NCBI RefSeq assembly: GCF_000770795.1
Contig: NZ_JRKJ01000018.1
Coordinates: 124,001-188,000, forward strand
DNA from: Lysobacter dokdonensis DS-58
GTDB lineage: Bacteria > Pseudomonadota > Gammaproteobacteria > Xanthomonadales > Xanthomonadaceae
Direction: 5' to 3'
DNA length: 64,000 nucleotides
The notes beneath the pieces were generated by a model that saw only the letters and a program-made list of their open reading frames with translations, was not told the origin of the DNA and searched no databases. A program made the position numbers and the translations under genes. Position 1 is the stretch's first letter; the number at the start of each line of letters is the position of its first letter. Positions 54,801-63,055 of this stretch are shown piece by piece.

Positions 54801-55127
54801 CTGCGCCACCTTGTCGAGCGGCAGGTAGACGTTGTTGGTCGTCTTCGTGCCGGTTTCAGCCTTGTTGACCGTGACCGTGTACGGGCCGCCGACGCGCAGG
54901 CCGCGCGCCGCGTAACGACCGTTCGCGTCGGTCACTGCCTTGCTGACGGTGCCCGATTCGGCGTGCACGATGGTCACTTCGGCGCCCGCGACGGGCTGGC
55001 CCGAGGCATCGACCACGCGACCGCCGACACCGGCGGACGTGCTCTGCGCGAACACGGGGGCGGCAGCGAGGGCCGCGATCAGCGCCACCGACAGCTTCGA
55101 CAGCCGGACGCGATTTCGATCAGTCAT
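51801..55127 (-). CDS. Oar-like TonB-dependent outer-membrane receptor
   Basis: A 1108-residue outer-membrane receptor. It has a signal peptide (LSVALIAALAAAPVFAQ) and a CarboxypepD_reg beta-sandwich at about 30-115 (GGRVVDASGQPVAGAEVTIV). A plug domain spans about 125-260 (ATTLSREDMDRMPAPDRSIQ, SQDAIQEYNISTANYDVATR). A large beta-barrel ends in NVTLRYEF, with the aromatic C-terminal residue recognised by the BAM complex. Insertions such as GGPIVKDKLFFFVSLEKQQK and DNLTFAWKKPF are typical of OmpA-like Oar receptors of xanthomonads. Its substrate is unknown. A 236-base upstream region holds its promoter; no operon partner on its own strand. Confidence 0.95.
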   Translation of the reverse strand: MTDRNRVRLSKLSVALIAALAAAPVFAQSTSAGVGGRVVDASGQPVAGAEVTIVHAESGTVSKAVTDANGRYAARGLRVGGPYTVTVNKAETGTKTTNNVYLPLDKVAQVDMSIAPQELAAVTVTGASVIQPDNKGIATTLSREDMDRMPAPDRSIQNIVRADPRIVITDRDRGAFSANGQNFRYNSITVDTVNAGDPFGLNDNGLPTKGTPISQDAIQEYNISTANYDVATRRGVGATINAVTKSGTNEFHGSAYFVYQNASSMVGENASGKKWEGYDKDRTAGITLGGPIVKDKLFFFVSLEKQQKDGIGSITGPAESNATLKVPGISQQFINDVTAAATAKGLTPGDNGQAPDMDTERALVKFDWNINDAHRASLRLSQTTEFEPIVVNGTVTGSSPRLALSSNWYTLDKKSTAYALSFYDDWSDSFSTETSVAYSEFNQDRDPMVGGHQPSILVRTGTTNSGPGIFLGTEPPTHANRLNVKTWNAYFAGSYYLGDHVIKGGVDYQSDELYNLFLQNYNGAYEFNGLTNFVNNQYNRYQLATPAAGYDLNNVAAVLTTKQFGFFVQDTWQVTDRLSVQYGVRYDIPQINDTPTFNPCFAAAPGTTGDLGPCGLRASTTNSNAAVGGYGFSNQGTIDGNDVIQPRASFNFMIDENSQLRGGAGLFVSNTPAVWLGNPFSNNGVAVATYDIGAFNPATPNVTPPFNPNGSTQTPPGVTLVDPGLGTSTMSLAIVDPDFQLPTVAKYTLGYDYQLPFLDSVFTVEAQHIDTIKGIKYDNINLGAPTGVLPDGRLAYQRNPNGTTTGTGGTNQARWNANPSFGQNILLTNTDKGYADNLTFAWKKPFANDWSASISYTISDAKDVNPGTSSVAASSYGNRDWINPNDDYLATSNYSVPQRLLAQFTYEHAFFGEYATRVSALYDGHSGAPYSWVFGNDVNGDSSFRDLAYIPMNRNEISFVNAGQPGGTSQASIDSFFAYIANNDQLVRQQGSIFDRNEGRAPWVNQLDLSFSQEIPGFGEGHKGEIRLDIFNFLNLLNKDWGVEHRASFPLERTLANVSGIDAQGRYVYDIRPYLDGNGNYAPTALPVNENFNPSQRWAANVTLRYEF

Positions 55128-55271
55128 CTTGGATCACCTTGGATGGGATGTGTTTTTCGGACAGAGCAAAGCCCCACGCCCGCATGTCCGTATGCGTGCC
55201 TGTGGCGAACGAATGGGTATTCCCCCGCCCGTGCGCGGGGCGCTTGGGCTAACAACAGTTTAACACCATAG

Positions 55272-55293
55272 ATTCGGCGGATGACCGCCGAAT
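55272..55293. repeat. Perfect inverted repeat between marC and the receptor gene
   Basis: ATTCGGCGG and CCGCCGAAT, 9-base arms with a 4-base spacer (ATGA). It lies between the marC stop (55364) and the receptor start (55127). It may be the terminator of the marC operon (no U-run follows) or an operator for the receptor promoter; the sequence alone does not decide. Confidence 0.5.
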
Positions 55294-55363
55294 GACGGTG
55301 CCCGGAGCGTGCGATCGCGAGGTTCGCGGCCCTGAAGGCTTCAGGTCACCGCGCCACCGGGGG

Positions 55364-55972
55364 TCACGCCCCCGGGGCGATGGTGCTGGTGACGTAAGTG
55401 CCCAGCCCGTCGAGGAACATCTGCACGGAAATGGCCACGAGCAGCATGCCCATCAGGCGTTCGAGGGCGATCAGCACGCGGGTGCCGAGCCAGCGATACA
55501 ACACCGTCGCCGAGAACAGGATCGCGGCCGTGGCGCCCCAGGCGATCAGCAGCGCCAGGCTCCATTCGGACAGGCGATTGGGCTCGTTGCTGCCCATCAG
55601 CATCACCGCCGCCATGCCCGAGGGGCCGGCCACCAGCGGGATCGCCATTGGCACGATGAAGGGCTCGCCGCCGGGGAGATCGCCCATCAGGCCGCCTTCG
55701 GCCGGCGGGAAGATCATGCGCAGGCCGATGAGGAACAGCACGATGCCGCCGGCGATCGACACCGACTCTTGCCGCAGGTGCATCAATTCCAGCGCGTACT
55801 TGCCGCCCCAGAGGAACAGCATCAGCACGACGAGCGCGATGAGCAGCTCGCGCATCAGCACGAAGTGACGGCGCTTCGGCGGCAACGGCTTGAGCAGGCC
55901 GAGGAAGACCGGGATGTTCCCGAGCGGATCGAGGATCAGGAACAGCAGCAGCGCGGCCGACGCGATCGTCAT
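55364..55972 (-). CDS. MarC/YhgN-family membrane protein
   Basis: A 202-residue inner-membrane protein with six hydrophobic helices. The MarC signature appears in the first helix (LLLFLILDPLGNIPVFLGLL), then FLWGGKYALELMHLRQESVS, IAGGIVLFLIGLRMIFPPAE, FIVPMAIPLVAGPSGMAAVM and MGMLLVAISVQMFLDGLGTY. The family is of unknown function (the old multiple antibiotic resistance link was not supported). The ATG at 55972 overlaps the SDR stop as ATGA, so it is translationally coupled to the upstream SDR and glutaredoxin genes. Confidence 0.93.
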   Translation of the reverse strand: MTIASAALLLFLILDPLGNIPVFLGLLKPLPPKRRHFVLMRELLIALVVLMLFLWGGKYALELMHLRQESVSIAGGIVLFLIGLRMIFPPAEGGLMGDLPGGEPFIVPMAIPLVAGPSGMAAVMLMGSNEPNRLSEWSLALLIAWGATAAILFSATVLYRWLGTRVLIALERLMGMLLVAISVQMFLDGLGTYVTSTIAPGA

Positions 55973-56715
55973 TCGAGTTCGCCCGTCGCGCCGTTCGCGA
56001 TTTCGCCGTTGAACGCCACGCCCATCGGCGAGAGCAGTTCGACGCAGGCCTGCGCGGCGAACGCGGGATCGCGCGCGTCGCGGTCCATGTCGTCGACGAA
56101 AGCCTTCGCGCGCAGGCCCGTGCGCATCGGGCCGGGTTGCAGGCCGGCGACGCGGATGGGCGAGTTCGCGAGTTCCGCGTGCAGCATCGACACCAGGCCG
56201 ACGCGCGCATGTTGCGCCAGGCCGTACGCGCCCCAGTAGGCGCTCGACACGCGTTCGAGATCGTCGACGACGAAGACCACCGAGGCGTCGTTGGACTTGC
56301 GCAGCACCGGCAGGCACGCCTGCGTGAGCCACGCCGGCGCGGTGACGTTGACGTGCATCGCGCGCGCGAACGCGGACGGCTCGGTGTGTTCGATCGGCGT
56401 CAGCCCGCGGAAATCGGCCGCGCAATGCAGGATGCCGTCGAGCCGCCCGTAGGCATCGTCGATGCGTGCGGCGAGTTCGGCGAAATCGTCGGGCGATGCG
56501 CCTTCGAGGTCGAGCGGGTACAGCACCGGCGCCTTCGCGATGGCGGCGATGGCGTCGTGCAGTTTTTCCAGTTGCCGCACCTTGCGGCCCAGCAGCACGA
56601 CCGTGGCGCCGGCCTGCGCGCAGGCCTTGGACGCGGCCGAGCCGAGCCCGCCGTGCGCGCCCGTCACCAGGACGATGCGCCCCGACAGGGGCGCGCGGTC
56701 GGGCCGGAAACTCAC
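55969..56715 (-). CDS. SDR-family oxidoreductase (YciK-like) with altered catalytic Lys
   Basis: A Rossmann-fold short-chain dehydrogenase of 248 residues. The cofactor loop is [13 protein letters not shown], the Asp-x-x region YPLDLEG, the NNAG equivalent ILHCAADF, and an Asn in [10 protein letters not shown]. The active-site Tyr is in [13 protein letters not shown], but the usual YxxxK reads YGLAQ, so the catalytic Lys is replaced by Gln. It begins at GTG 56715, overlapping the grxD stop (GTGA), and ends with an ATGA overlap into marC. It could be a non-catalytic or atypical SDR. Confidence 0.88.
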   Translation of the reverse strand: MSFRPDRAPLSGRIVLVTGAHGGLGSAASKACAQAGATVVLLGRKVRQLEKLHDAIAAIAKAPVLYPLDLEGASPDDFAELAARIDDAYGRLDGILHCAADFRGLTPIEHTEPSAFARAMHVNVTAPAWLTQACLPVLRKSNDASVVFVVDDLERVSSAYWGAYGLAQHARVGLVSMLHAELANSPIRVAGLQPGPMRTGLRAKAFVDDMDRDARDPAFAAQACVELLSPMGVAFNGEIANGATGELE

Positions 56716-57047
56716 GCCTTCTGCGCTTCGGTGATCATGCGCGCCAGCTCGCCGGATTCGGCCAGTTCGCACGTGATGTCGCAGCCGCCGATGAGCTCGC
56801 CGTTGATGAACAACTGCGGGAAGGTCGGCCAATCCGAGTAGCGCGGCAGGTTGGCGCGGATCTCGGGTTCCTCGAGCACGTTCACCGTGTGCAGTTGCGA
56901 GGCGCCGGCGGTCTTGAGCGCCTGCACCGCGCGACTGGAGAAGCCGCACATCGGGAACTGCGGGGTGCCTTTCATGAAGAGCACGATGGGATGGCCGGTG
57001 ACTTCGGCCTGGATGCGCTCCTGGATGGGCACGGACTGCAGGGACAT
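56712..57047 (-). CDS. grxD: Monothiol glutaredoxin (Grx4 type)
   Basis: A 111-residue CGFS glutaredoxin, which carries [2Fe-2S] clusters with glutathione for iron-sulfur delivery. The active site is [17 protein letters not shown] (Cys34). Glutathione-binding [17 protein letters not shown] and the C-terminal [17 protein letters not shown] are also present. The start at 57047 ([13 protein letters not shown]) follows an ACGGAGCCACC site. It is the first gene of the grxD-SDR-marC group and is divergent from sodB, 75 bases away. Confidence 0.96.
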   Translation of the reverse strand: MSLQSVPIQERIQAEVTGHPIVLFMKGTPQFPMCGFSSRAVQALKTAGASQLHTVNVLEEPEIRANLPRYSDWPTFPQLFINGELIGGCDITCELAESGELARMITEAQKA

Positions 57048-57122
57048 GGTGGCTCCGTAAAAGCGTTGACGCGACGTGGGGCTAGAATTGTAAGTCTTCA
57101 CCGCCCCACCAGGAGTCTTGTC

Positions 57123-57701
57123 ATGGCGATCGAGTTGCCGCCCCTGCCCTACGACCGCACCGCGCTGGAACCCCACATCTCCGCCGAAACGCTGGATTAC
57201 CACCATGGCAAGCACCACAAGGCCTACGTGGACAACCTCAACAAGCTGATCGCCGGCACCGAGTTCGAGTCGATGGACCTGGTGGAGATCGTCCGCAAGT
57301 CGCAGGGGGGCATGTTCAACAACGCCGCCCAGGTCTGGAACCACACGTTCTACTGGAACTGCATGAAGCCCGCCGGCGGCGGCGAGCCGCAGGGCAAGCT
57401 CGGCGAGGCCATCGCCAAGGCCTTCGGCGACTTCGGCAAGTTCAAGGAGCAATTCACCGACGTCGCCATCAAGACCTTCGGGTCGGGCTGGGCGTGGCTG
57501 GTGCAGCGCCCCGACGGGTCGCTCGCGCTGGTGAGCACGCCGAACGCGGCCACGCCGATCACCGGCGAGGACGTGCCGCTGCTGACGTGCGACGTGTGGG
57601 AACACGCTTACTACGTCGACTATCGCAACGCGCGTCCGAAGTACGTCGAAGCGTTCTGGAACCTCGTGAACTGGGACTTCGTGTCCGGCCAGATGCGCTG
57701 A
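57123..57701 (+). CDS. sodB: Superoxide dismutase (Fe/Mn family, Fe-type)
   Basis: A 192-residue cytoplasmic enzyme that converts superoxide to hydrogen peroxide and oxygen. Metal ligands are visible: His27 in [12 protein letters not shown], the second His in [13 protein letters not shown], and Asp and His in [19 protein letters not shown] and the Trp-rich [14 protein letters not shown] segment fit the SodB branch. The ATG at 57123 has AGGAG upstream. It ends 7 bases before the convergent purK stop. Confidence 0.97.
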   Translation: MAIELPPLPYDRTALEPHISAETLDYHHGKHHKAYVDNLNKLIAGTEFESMDLVEIVRKSQGGMFNNAAQVWNHTFYWNCMKPAGGGEPQGKLGEAIAKAFGDFGKFKEQFTDVAIKTFGSGWAWLVQRPDGSLALVSTPNAATPITGEDVPLLTCDVWEHAYYVDYRNARPKYVEAFWNLVNWDFVSGQMR

Positions 57702-57708
57702 GGCACGC

Positions 57709-58848
57709 TCAACGCAGGGCCGCGATCACAGGTTCGACCTGGGATTCGCGGCCCAGCGCTTTTCCGACGCGCGCCAGCGTCTGCGCGAGTTCCTGCGGCG
57801 TATCCGCCCGCAGCGTCGCGTGGCCCACCTTGCGGCCCTTGCGCGCGTCCTTCCCGTAATCGTGCCAATGCCCGCCCGGTTCGGCGAGCACGGCGAACGC
57901 ATCGGGCATTTCGCCGATCCAGTTGAGCATGCATGCCTCGCCCACCATGCGCGTGGCGCCGAGCGGCAAACCGAGCACGGCGCGCAGGTGGTTCTGGAAC
58001 TGCGAGGTCTCGCTGCCTTCGATGGTCCAGTGGCCGGAGTTGTGCACGCGCGGCGCGAGTTCGTTGGCGAGCAGCTCGCCGTCGCGGCAGAACAACTCCA
58101 GCGCGAACACGCCGACGTAATCGAGCGCATCGGCCAGCGCGCGCGCATACGTGATCGCCCTGGATTCCACTTCCGGCGTCGACGGCGCGGGCGCGAGGCT
58201 CGCGGACAACACGCCATCGACGTGCCAGTTCTGCGTGAGCGGCCATGCGCGGAATTCGCCATCGCGGCCGCGCACGGCGACGACGCTGACTTCCTTCTCG
58301 AATGCGACGAAGCCTTCGAGGATCAACCCGACCGTCGTGGCCTGCGCGCCGAGCGCGTCCCATGCGGCATCCGCATCGGCGAGCGTCTTCAGGCGGAACT
58401 GGCCCTTGCCGTCGTAACCCAGGCGCCGCGTCTTGAGGATGCACGGCGTGCCGATCTGCGCGAGCGCGGCATCCAGACCGTCGCGCGAATCGATCGCGGC
58501 GAAGGGCGGCACCGGGATACCGAGTTCGCGGAACAAGGTTTTTTCGGCGAGGCGATCCTGCGCGACGGCCAGCGCACGCGGGCTCGGGAACACGGGCACG
58601 CGTTCGGCGAGCCACTGCGCGGATTCGGCAGGGACGTTCTCGAAATCGAACGTCGCCACATCGATCTTCGATGCGAATTCGGCGAGCGCGTCTTCGTCGC
58701 GCCAATCCCCGACGATCATCGGCGCGAACTGGCCCGCGCATGCGTCGGCGACGGTGTCCATCACCAGGAAGCGCAGCCCGAGCGGCGCGCCGGACAGCGC
58801 GAGCATGCGGGCGAGCTGGCCCCCGCCGAGGATGCCGACGGTCGTCAT
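57709..58848 (-). CDS. purK: N5-carboxyaminoimidazole ribonucleotide synthase
   Basis: An ATP-grasp enzyme of purine synthesis that converts AIR, bicarbonate and ATP to N5-CAIR. About 379 residues from MTTVGILGGGQLARMLALSG. ATP-grasp residues include ILKTRRLGYDGKGQFRLKT and LELFCRDGELLANELAPRVH, and NSGHWTIEGSETSQFQNHLR is the purK signature. I chose ATG 58848 because it matches the family N-terminus; GTG at 58872, which overlaps the purE stop, would add eight residues. Works with PurE, encoded just upstream. Confidence 0.96.
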   Translation of the reverse strand: MTTVGILGGGQLARMLALSGAPLGLRFLVMDTVADACAGQFAPMIVGDWRDEDALAEFASKIDVATFDFENVPAESAQWLAERVPVFPSPRALAVAQDRLAEKTLFRELGIPVPPFAAIDSRDGLDAALAQIGTPCILKTRRLGYDGKGQFRLKTLADADAAWDALGAQATTVGLILEGFVAFEKEVSVVAVRGRDGEFRAWPLTQNWHVDGVLSASLAPAPSTPEVESRAITYARALADALDYVGVFALELFCRDGELLANELAPRVHNSGHWTIEGSETSQFQNHLRAVLGLPLGATRMVGEACMLNWIGEMPDAFAVLAEPGGHWHDYGKDARKGRKVGHATLRADTPQELAQTLARVGKALGRESQVEPVIAALR

Positions 58849-58868
58849 CGGGTGACCCGAGTGCTTGT

Positions 58869-59384
58869 TCACTGCCTCGGATCGTCGTTGTTGGCGACGT
58901 CGTCGGTCTGCCGTTGACGGAATTGCGCGAGCGCATCGCCGATGGCCGGATGCGTGGCGGACAACAGCGCGGCGGCGAACAACGCCGCGTTCGACGCACC
59001 GGCGTTGCCGATGGCGAACGTCGCGACGGGAATGCCCGCCGGCATCTGCACGATCGACAACAGCGAATCCATGCCGTTGAGCGCCTTGCTCTGCACGGGC
59101 ACGCCGAGCACGGGCACCGCGGTCTTGGACGCGAGCATGCCCGGCAGGTGCGCGGCGCCGCCGGCGCCGGCGATGATCGCGCGCAGGCCACGCGCGTGCG
59201 CCGTCGCCGCGTAGTCGAACAGCACGTCCGGCGTGCGATGCGCGGAAACCACGCGCACCTCGTGCGGCACGCCCAGCGCTTCGAGTTTCTGCGCGGCGTG
59301 CTGCATCGTCTCCCAGTCGGAGCGCGAGCCCATCACGATGCCGACCAGCGGTGCGGCGGTGCGCGCGTCTTCCCTTGCGGCCAT
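58869..59384 (-). CDS. purE: N5-carboxyaminoimidazole ribonucleotide mutase
   Basis: A class I PurE of 171 residues that converts N5-CAIR to CAIR in purine synthesis. It has the signature [18 protein letters not shown], then [17 protein letters not shown] (the catalytic His of SAHRTP), and [17 protein letters not shown]. It starts at ATG 59384 and is followed by purK in the classic purEK order. Confidence 0.97.
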   Translation of the reverse strand: MAAREDARTAAPLVGIVMGSRSDWETMQHAAQKLEALGVPHEVRVVSAHRTPDVLFDYAATAHARGLRAIIAGAGGAAHLPGMLASKTAVPVLGVPVQSKALNGMDSLLSIVQMPAGIPVATFAIGNAGASNAALFAAALLSATHPAIGDALAQFRQRQTDDVANNDDPRQ

Positions 59385-59464
59385 GGTGTTCCCGATGCGG
59401 CTGGCGCCTGCTGCGAAGGGGGGTATTCTAGCGGGCCTTCCGACGACCTGCCCCGCACGTGCCC

Positions 59465-59734
59465 ATGGATCGCAAGTTGCTCGACATCCTCGCCTGCCCC
59501 GTCACGCGCCAGCCGCTGTCGATGCTCGAAGGCAAGGGCCTGGCGGCCGTGAATTCGGCGATCGCCGCCGGCGGCATCCACCGGGCCGACGAACAGGCGC
59601 AGACCGACGCCCTGCGCGAAGCCCTCGTCACGCGCGACCGCAAGCTGGTCTACCGCATCGACGACGGCATCCCGGTGCTGCTGGCCGAAGAGGCCATCGC
59701 CACCGGCCAGGTCGCGGATTTCCCGCCGGCATGA
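59465..59734 (+). CDS. Trm112-family protein (YcaR-like)
   Basis: A small protein of 89 residues with the Trm112-like pattern: [18 protein letters not shown], a variable middle, and [18 protein letters not shown]. The bacterial family resembles the zinc-ribbon activator Trm112 but often has only the first Cys, as here (ACPV). Function in bacteria is not firmly known; it may activate methyltransferases. The ATG at 59465 is preferred to GTG 59459. It overlaps nadC by ATGA and is divergent from purE. Confidence 0.88.
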   Translation: MDRKLLDILACPVTRQPLSMLEGKGLAAVNSAIAAGGIHRADEQAQTDALREALVTRDRKLVYRIDDGIPVLLAEEAIATGQVADFPPA

Positions 59735-60579
59735 CGGAGTTCGCGCCGCCGCCGCCGTCCGTGGTCGAGGCCGACGTCGCGCGCGCGCTCGAAGAAGACC
59801 TCGGCACCGGGGATGTCACCGCCGCGCTGCTGCCCGACGTCCGCGATACCGCCTACCTGTTGTGCAAGGAAGCGGCGGTGATCTGCGGGCGCCCGTGGTT
59901 CGATGCCTGCCACCGCGCGCTCGATCCGGAAGTCGCAATCGCCTGGCACGTGGCCGAAGGCGACCGCGTGCGCGCCGGCACCGTGGTCGCGACGCTCGAA
60001 GGCCGCGCACGCGCGCTGGTCTCGGCGGAACGCGCATCGCTCAATTTCCTGCAGACGCTGAGCGGAACGGCGACGGTCACCGCGGATTACGTCGCGGCCG
60101 TCGCCGGCACGAACGCGCGGATCCTCGACACGCGCAAGACCATCCCGGGACTACGCCTGGCGCAGAAGTACGCGGTGCGCGTCGGCGGAGGCAGCAACCA
60201 TCGCGTCGGGTTGTTCGACGCGGTGATGCTCAAGGAAAACCACGTGCGCGCCGCGGGCTCGATGTCCGCTGCCATCCGCAACGCACGCGCTGCGCAGCCG
60301 TCGCTGCCGCTGATCGTGGAAGTCGAATCGCTGGAGCAGCTCGACGAGGCGTTGCGCGAAGGCTGCACGCGGATCCTGATCGACGACTTCGACGCCGGCA
60401 TGCGGCGCGAAGCCGTGCGTCGCGCGGCGGGCCGGATTCCGCTGGAGGTGTCCGGCGGCGTGGACCTCGACACCGTGCGCGCGATCGCCGAAGACGGCGT
60501 GGATTGCATCTCGATCGGCGGACTGACGAAGCATGTCCGCGCGGTCGACCTGTCGTTGAAGCTGGGACGGCGCGGCTGA
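59731..60579 (+). CDS. nadC: Nicotinate-nucleotide pyrophosphorylase (carboxylating)
   Basis: Quinolinate phosphoribosyltransferase, 282 residues, which makes nicotinate mononucleotide in de novo NAD synthesis. N-terminal EEDLGTGDVTAALLP, then SAERASLNFLQTLSGTATVT, DTRKTIPGLRLAQKYAVRVG, GGGSNHRVGLFDAVMLKENH and the barrel's LEVSGGVDLDTVRAIAEDGV are diagnostic, with the quinolinate- and PRPP-binding Arg/Lys/His in DTRKT and NHR. The ATG at 59731 overlaps the Trm112 gene stop (ATGA). It converges with the FHA gene, leaving one base between the stops. Confidence 0.97.
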   Translation: MTEFAPPPPSVVEADVARALEEDLGTGDVTAALLPDVRDTAYLLCKEAAVICGRPWFDACHRALDPEVAIAWHVAEGDRVRAGTVVATLEGRARALVSAERASLNFLQTLSGTATVTADYVAAVAGTNARILDTRKTIPGLRLAQKYAVRVGGGSNHRVGLFDAVMLKENHVRAAGSMSAAIRNARAAQPSLPLIVEVESLEQLDEALREGCTRILIDDFDAGMRREAVRRAAGRIPLEVSGGVDLDTVRAIAEDGVDCISIGGLTKHVRAVDLSLKLGRRG

Positions 60580-60580
60580 C

Positions 60581-61366
60581 TCAGCGGAACGCGTACACCA
60601 GCACCGCCGCCGCGACCACCGCGATGCCGGCGATCAGCATCCACATGCGGTTCGGCGCGGGCGCGTCGTGCACGGGTTCTTCGTGGTGCGCCGTCTCCGG
60701 CATGCCCGGTGCGATCAGGCGGAAGCGCAGCGTGTCGAATCCGATCTCGTCGCCGGCGTGCGCTTCACCGCGCAACACGCGCTTGCCGTTGAGGAAGCTG
60801 CCGTTCGTCGAACCGAGGTCTTCGAGCAGGAGGCCATCGTCGGTGGGCAGCAGGCGCGCGTGGATGCGCGACAGGCCCGGTTCGTCGATGCGCAGGTTGC
60901 ACTCGTCGGCGCGGCCCACGGTGGTGGCGCCAACGACCGGGTACGTGCGGCCGAACGCTTCGCCCGACACGCCACGCAGCACGTAACGCGGCAACACGGG
61001 GCGGACGGCGGTGGCGCCCGGATCGTCGTTGGCCGATTCCGGCAGGCGGCCCGGGATGCCGGCGCGATGGCGCACCGCGGCGGGCGCTTCCATCGAGGAG
61101 AGCTTCGCCTCGACGCCGTCGAACGCGACGCTGTCGCCGGGGCGCAGCGCGATCAACCCGTCGACCTGGCGGCCGTTGACCGACACGGTGGTGCCGTGCG
61201 GCACGTCGAGCATCACGCCGCTCGGCGTCACGTGCAGCTGGCAGTGCTGCGGATTCACGCCTGGGCGGTCCAGCACGATGTTGGCCTGCGGATCGGACCC
61301 GATGCGGTTGACGCCTGGGCCGAGCAACACCTGCGGGTGTTCTCCGCCCGGGAAGACGAGTTTCAT
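60581..61366 (-). CDS. Membrane-anchored double FHA-domain protein
   Basis: A 261-residue protein with two forkhead-associated phosphothreonine-binding domains. The first (about 1-90) reads NRIGSDPQANIVLDRPGVNP then QHCQLHV. The second (about 135-225) has TTVGRADECNLRIDEPGLSR, IHARLLPTDDGLLLEDLGST and NGSFLNGKRV, the canonical GR...SRxHA...NGT/S pattern. A C-terminal transmembrane helix (MWMLIAGIAVVAAAVLVYAF) ends the chain. Such proteins read Ser/Thr-kinase signals; the kinase at the left end of this window is a conceivable but unproven partner. The start at 61366 is MKLVFPGG. Confidence 0.9.
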   Translation of the reverse strand: MKLVFPGGEHPQVLLGPGVNRIGSDPQANIVLDRPGVNPQHCQLHVTPSGVMLDVPHGTTVSVNGRQVDGLIALRPGDSVAFDGVEAKLSSMEAPAAVRHRAGIPGRLPESANDDPGATAVRPVLPRYVLRGVSGEAFGRTYPVVGATTVGRADECNLRIDEPGLSRIHARLLPTDDGLLLEDLGSTNGSFLNGKRVLRGEAHAGDEIGFDTLRFRLIAPGMPETAHHEEPVHDAPAPNRMWMLIAGIAVVAAAVLVYAFR

Positions 61367-61459
61367 GCGCGTGGCTCCGTCGCGTCCTGCGTGTGTGGCA
61401 TCAAGGAATTCCCCCGCCGGCGGCTTGCAGCCGCGCGAGCGCGCCGCCACATTAGGTGG

Positions 61460-61786
61460 ATGGGAAGTCTACTCGTTGTGATGATCGTCGCAGGCCTCGC
61501 GTTCTTCTACTGGAGCGCCGGGCGCGCGGCCGCCGAACGCGCCGAAGCACTTGGGCGCGATGCGTGCCAGGCCGCGGGCGTGCAGTGGCTCGATCAATCG
61601 GTGCATGCCGCGGGACTGCGATTGCAGCGCGGGGAAAGCGGGTGGCTCGGATTCGAGCGCACGTTCCGGTTCGAGTATTCGTACGACGGCAGCGACCGGC
61701 ATGTCGGGCGCCTGGTGCTGCGGGAAGGGCGGCTCGTCGCGTTCGTCGGGCCGACGCGCGCGGCGAACGTCGTGCAACTGCACTGA
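61460..61786 (+). CDS. DUF3301-family small membrane protein
   Basis: A 108-residue protein with one N-terminal transmembrane helix (LLVVMIVAGLAFFYWSAGRA), then AEALGRDACQAAGVQWLDQS and RTFRFEYSYDGSDRHVGRLV. This pattern, including the conserved Cys of GRDACQ and the W-L-DQ segment, is that of DUF3301 proteins of gammaproteobacteria, whose function is unknown. The ATG at 61460 starts MGSLLVVM. It converges with sspB (3-base gap). Confidence 0.85.
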   Translation: MGSLLVVMIVAGLAFFYWSAGRAAAERAEALGRDACQAAGVQWLDQSVHAAGLRLQRGESGWLGFERTFRFEYSYDGSDRHVGRLVLREGRLVAFVGPTRAANVVQLH

Positions 61787-61789
61787 CCG

Positions 61790-62197
61790 TTACTTGATGA
61801 CGCGCAGGTGCCCGCGGCGCGGCGGCGCGCCATTGGTGTCGGGCGTCGCATCCGTGGGCGGCGGCGTGGGTTCGTCATGCGGGCCGGAGGGGTCTTCCGG
61901 CAATGCCATGCCCTGCCCGGTTTCGCGCGCATAGATCGCGAGCACCGCTGGGATCGGCACGATCACCGGATGGCTCACGCCGCCGAAGCGCGCGGTGAAA
62001 CTCACCGCGTCGTTGTCGATCAGCAGGCGCGCGACGGCGCGCTCGGCGATGTTGAGGACGACCTTGCCGTCGCTCACGGCCTGTGGCGGCACCTGCACGC
62101 CGGCGCGCGTGGCGTCGACGAGGAGGTGCGGCGTCATGCCGTTGTCGGCGATCCACTCGTTGAGCGCCCGCAACAGGTACGGGCGATGGCTGGTCAT
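61790..62197 (-). CDS. sspB: ClpXP protease specificity-enhancing factor SspB
   Basis: An adaptor of 135 residues that binds ssrA-tagged polypeptides and tethers them to ClpX. The folded domain has RPYLLRALNEWIADNGMTPH, LLVDATRAGVQVPPQAVSDG and NDAVSFTARFGGVSHPVIVP. It is joined by a Pro/Asp-rich flexible linker to the C-terminal ClpX-docking motif HLRVIK, as in E. coli SspB (LRVVK). The start ATG 62197 (MTSHRPYLL) is chosen; ATG 62233 would add twelve residues. Downstream of sspA in the usual sspAB order. Confidence 0.96.
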   Translation of the reverse strand: MTSHRPYLLRALNEWIADNGMTPHLLVDATRAGVQVPPQAVSDGKVVLNIAERAVARLLIDNDAVSFTARFGGVSHPVIVPIPAVLAIYARETGQGMALPEDPSGPHDEPTPPPTDATPDTNGAPPRRGHLRVIK

Positions 62198-62262
62198 CGA
62201 AGGGCCGGTGTCGCCGGTGCGCTCGTCTTCCATGCGCGGGAGTCTAGCGGCTTCGCGCGGCC

Positions 62263-62901
62263 TCAGGCCGGGACGGCGCGCAACTTCTTTTCCTGGTCGG
62301 TGAGGCTGCGCAGGAAACCGGGATTGCGGAAGATGCGGTTGCCGTAGTCCTCGATCACCTTGCCGTCCTTCGGCAGCGGGATGTCGAGCGCTTCCAGGCG
62401 CCAGATGATCGGGGCCATCGCGCAATCGGCCAGGCTCATTTCCGGATTCAGGAAGAACTTGCTGGCCTTGAACAGCGGCACCGACGCGGTGAGCAGTTCC
62501 TTCAGGCGCTTGCGGCCGGCTTCGGCCTGCTGGCGGTTGCCGAGCTGGATGGCCTGCACCTGTGGCACCCAGTCGTGCTCCAGGCGGAGCATCGCCAGGC
62601 GCAGGCGCGCGCGGGAGAGCGGGTCGACCGGCATCAGCGGCGGATGCGGGTAGCGCTCGTCGAGGTATTCGGTGACGACCGATGCGGCGTACAACACCAG
62701 CTCGCGCTCGACCAGCGTCGGCACCGAGTGGTAGGGATTGAGGTCGATGAGGTCTTCCGGCGGGTTCTGCGCATCGACCGGGATCAGGTCGTAGGTGACA
62801 CCCTTGGCCGCCAGGACCAGGCGCACGCGGTGGCACAACACGTCGTCGGTCGACGAGAACAACGTCAGGGCATTACGCATACGCGGGCTCGCGGCCATCA
62901 T
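62263..62901 (-). CDS. sspA: Stringent starvation protein A (GST-fold)
   Basis: A 212-residue glutathione-S-transferase-fold protein that binds RNA polymerase during stress. The thioredoxin-like N-domain is NALTLFSSTDDVLCHRVRLV to YHSVPTLVERELVLYAASVV, and the helical C-domain contains DPLSRARLRLAMLRLEHDW and FFLNPEMSLADCAMAPIIWR. The length and partnership with sspB indicate SspA rather than a detoxifying GST. ATG at 62901 or 62898; GGAGAG lies upstream. Confidence 0.95.
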   Translation of the reverse strand: MMAASPRMRNALTLFSSTDDVLCHRVRLVLAAKGVTYDLIPVDAQNPPEDLIDLNPYHSVPTLVERELVLYAASVVTEYLDERYPHPPLMPVDPLSRARLRLAMLRLEHDWVPQVQAIQLGNRQQAEAGRKRLKELLTASVPLFKASKFFLNPEMSLADCAMAPIIWRLEALDIPLPKDGKVIEDYGNRIFRNPGFLRSLTDQEKKLRAVPA

Positions 62902-63055
62902 CGATCTCTCCATCGATCGCAGCGTTGGCGCCGCCCCACCCCTTGCGAGGCGGTCGCCACGAATCCCGAGCCTAGCGCCGCTTCCGGAAAAAGTCGCCAC
63001 CCCTGGCGCCAAGGTCCCGGTGGCCGGATCGTTTCGGATCCGGCCGCGTGCGCTA

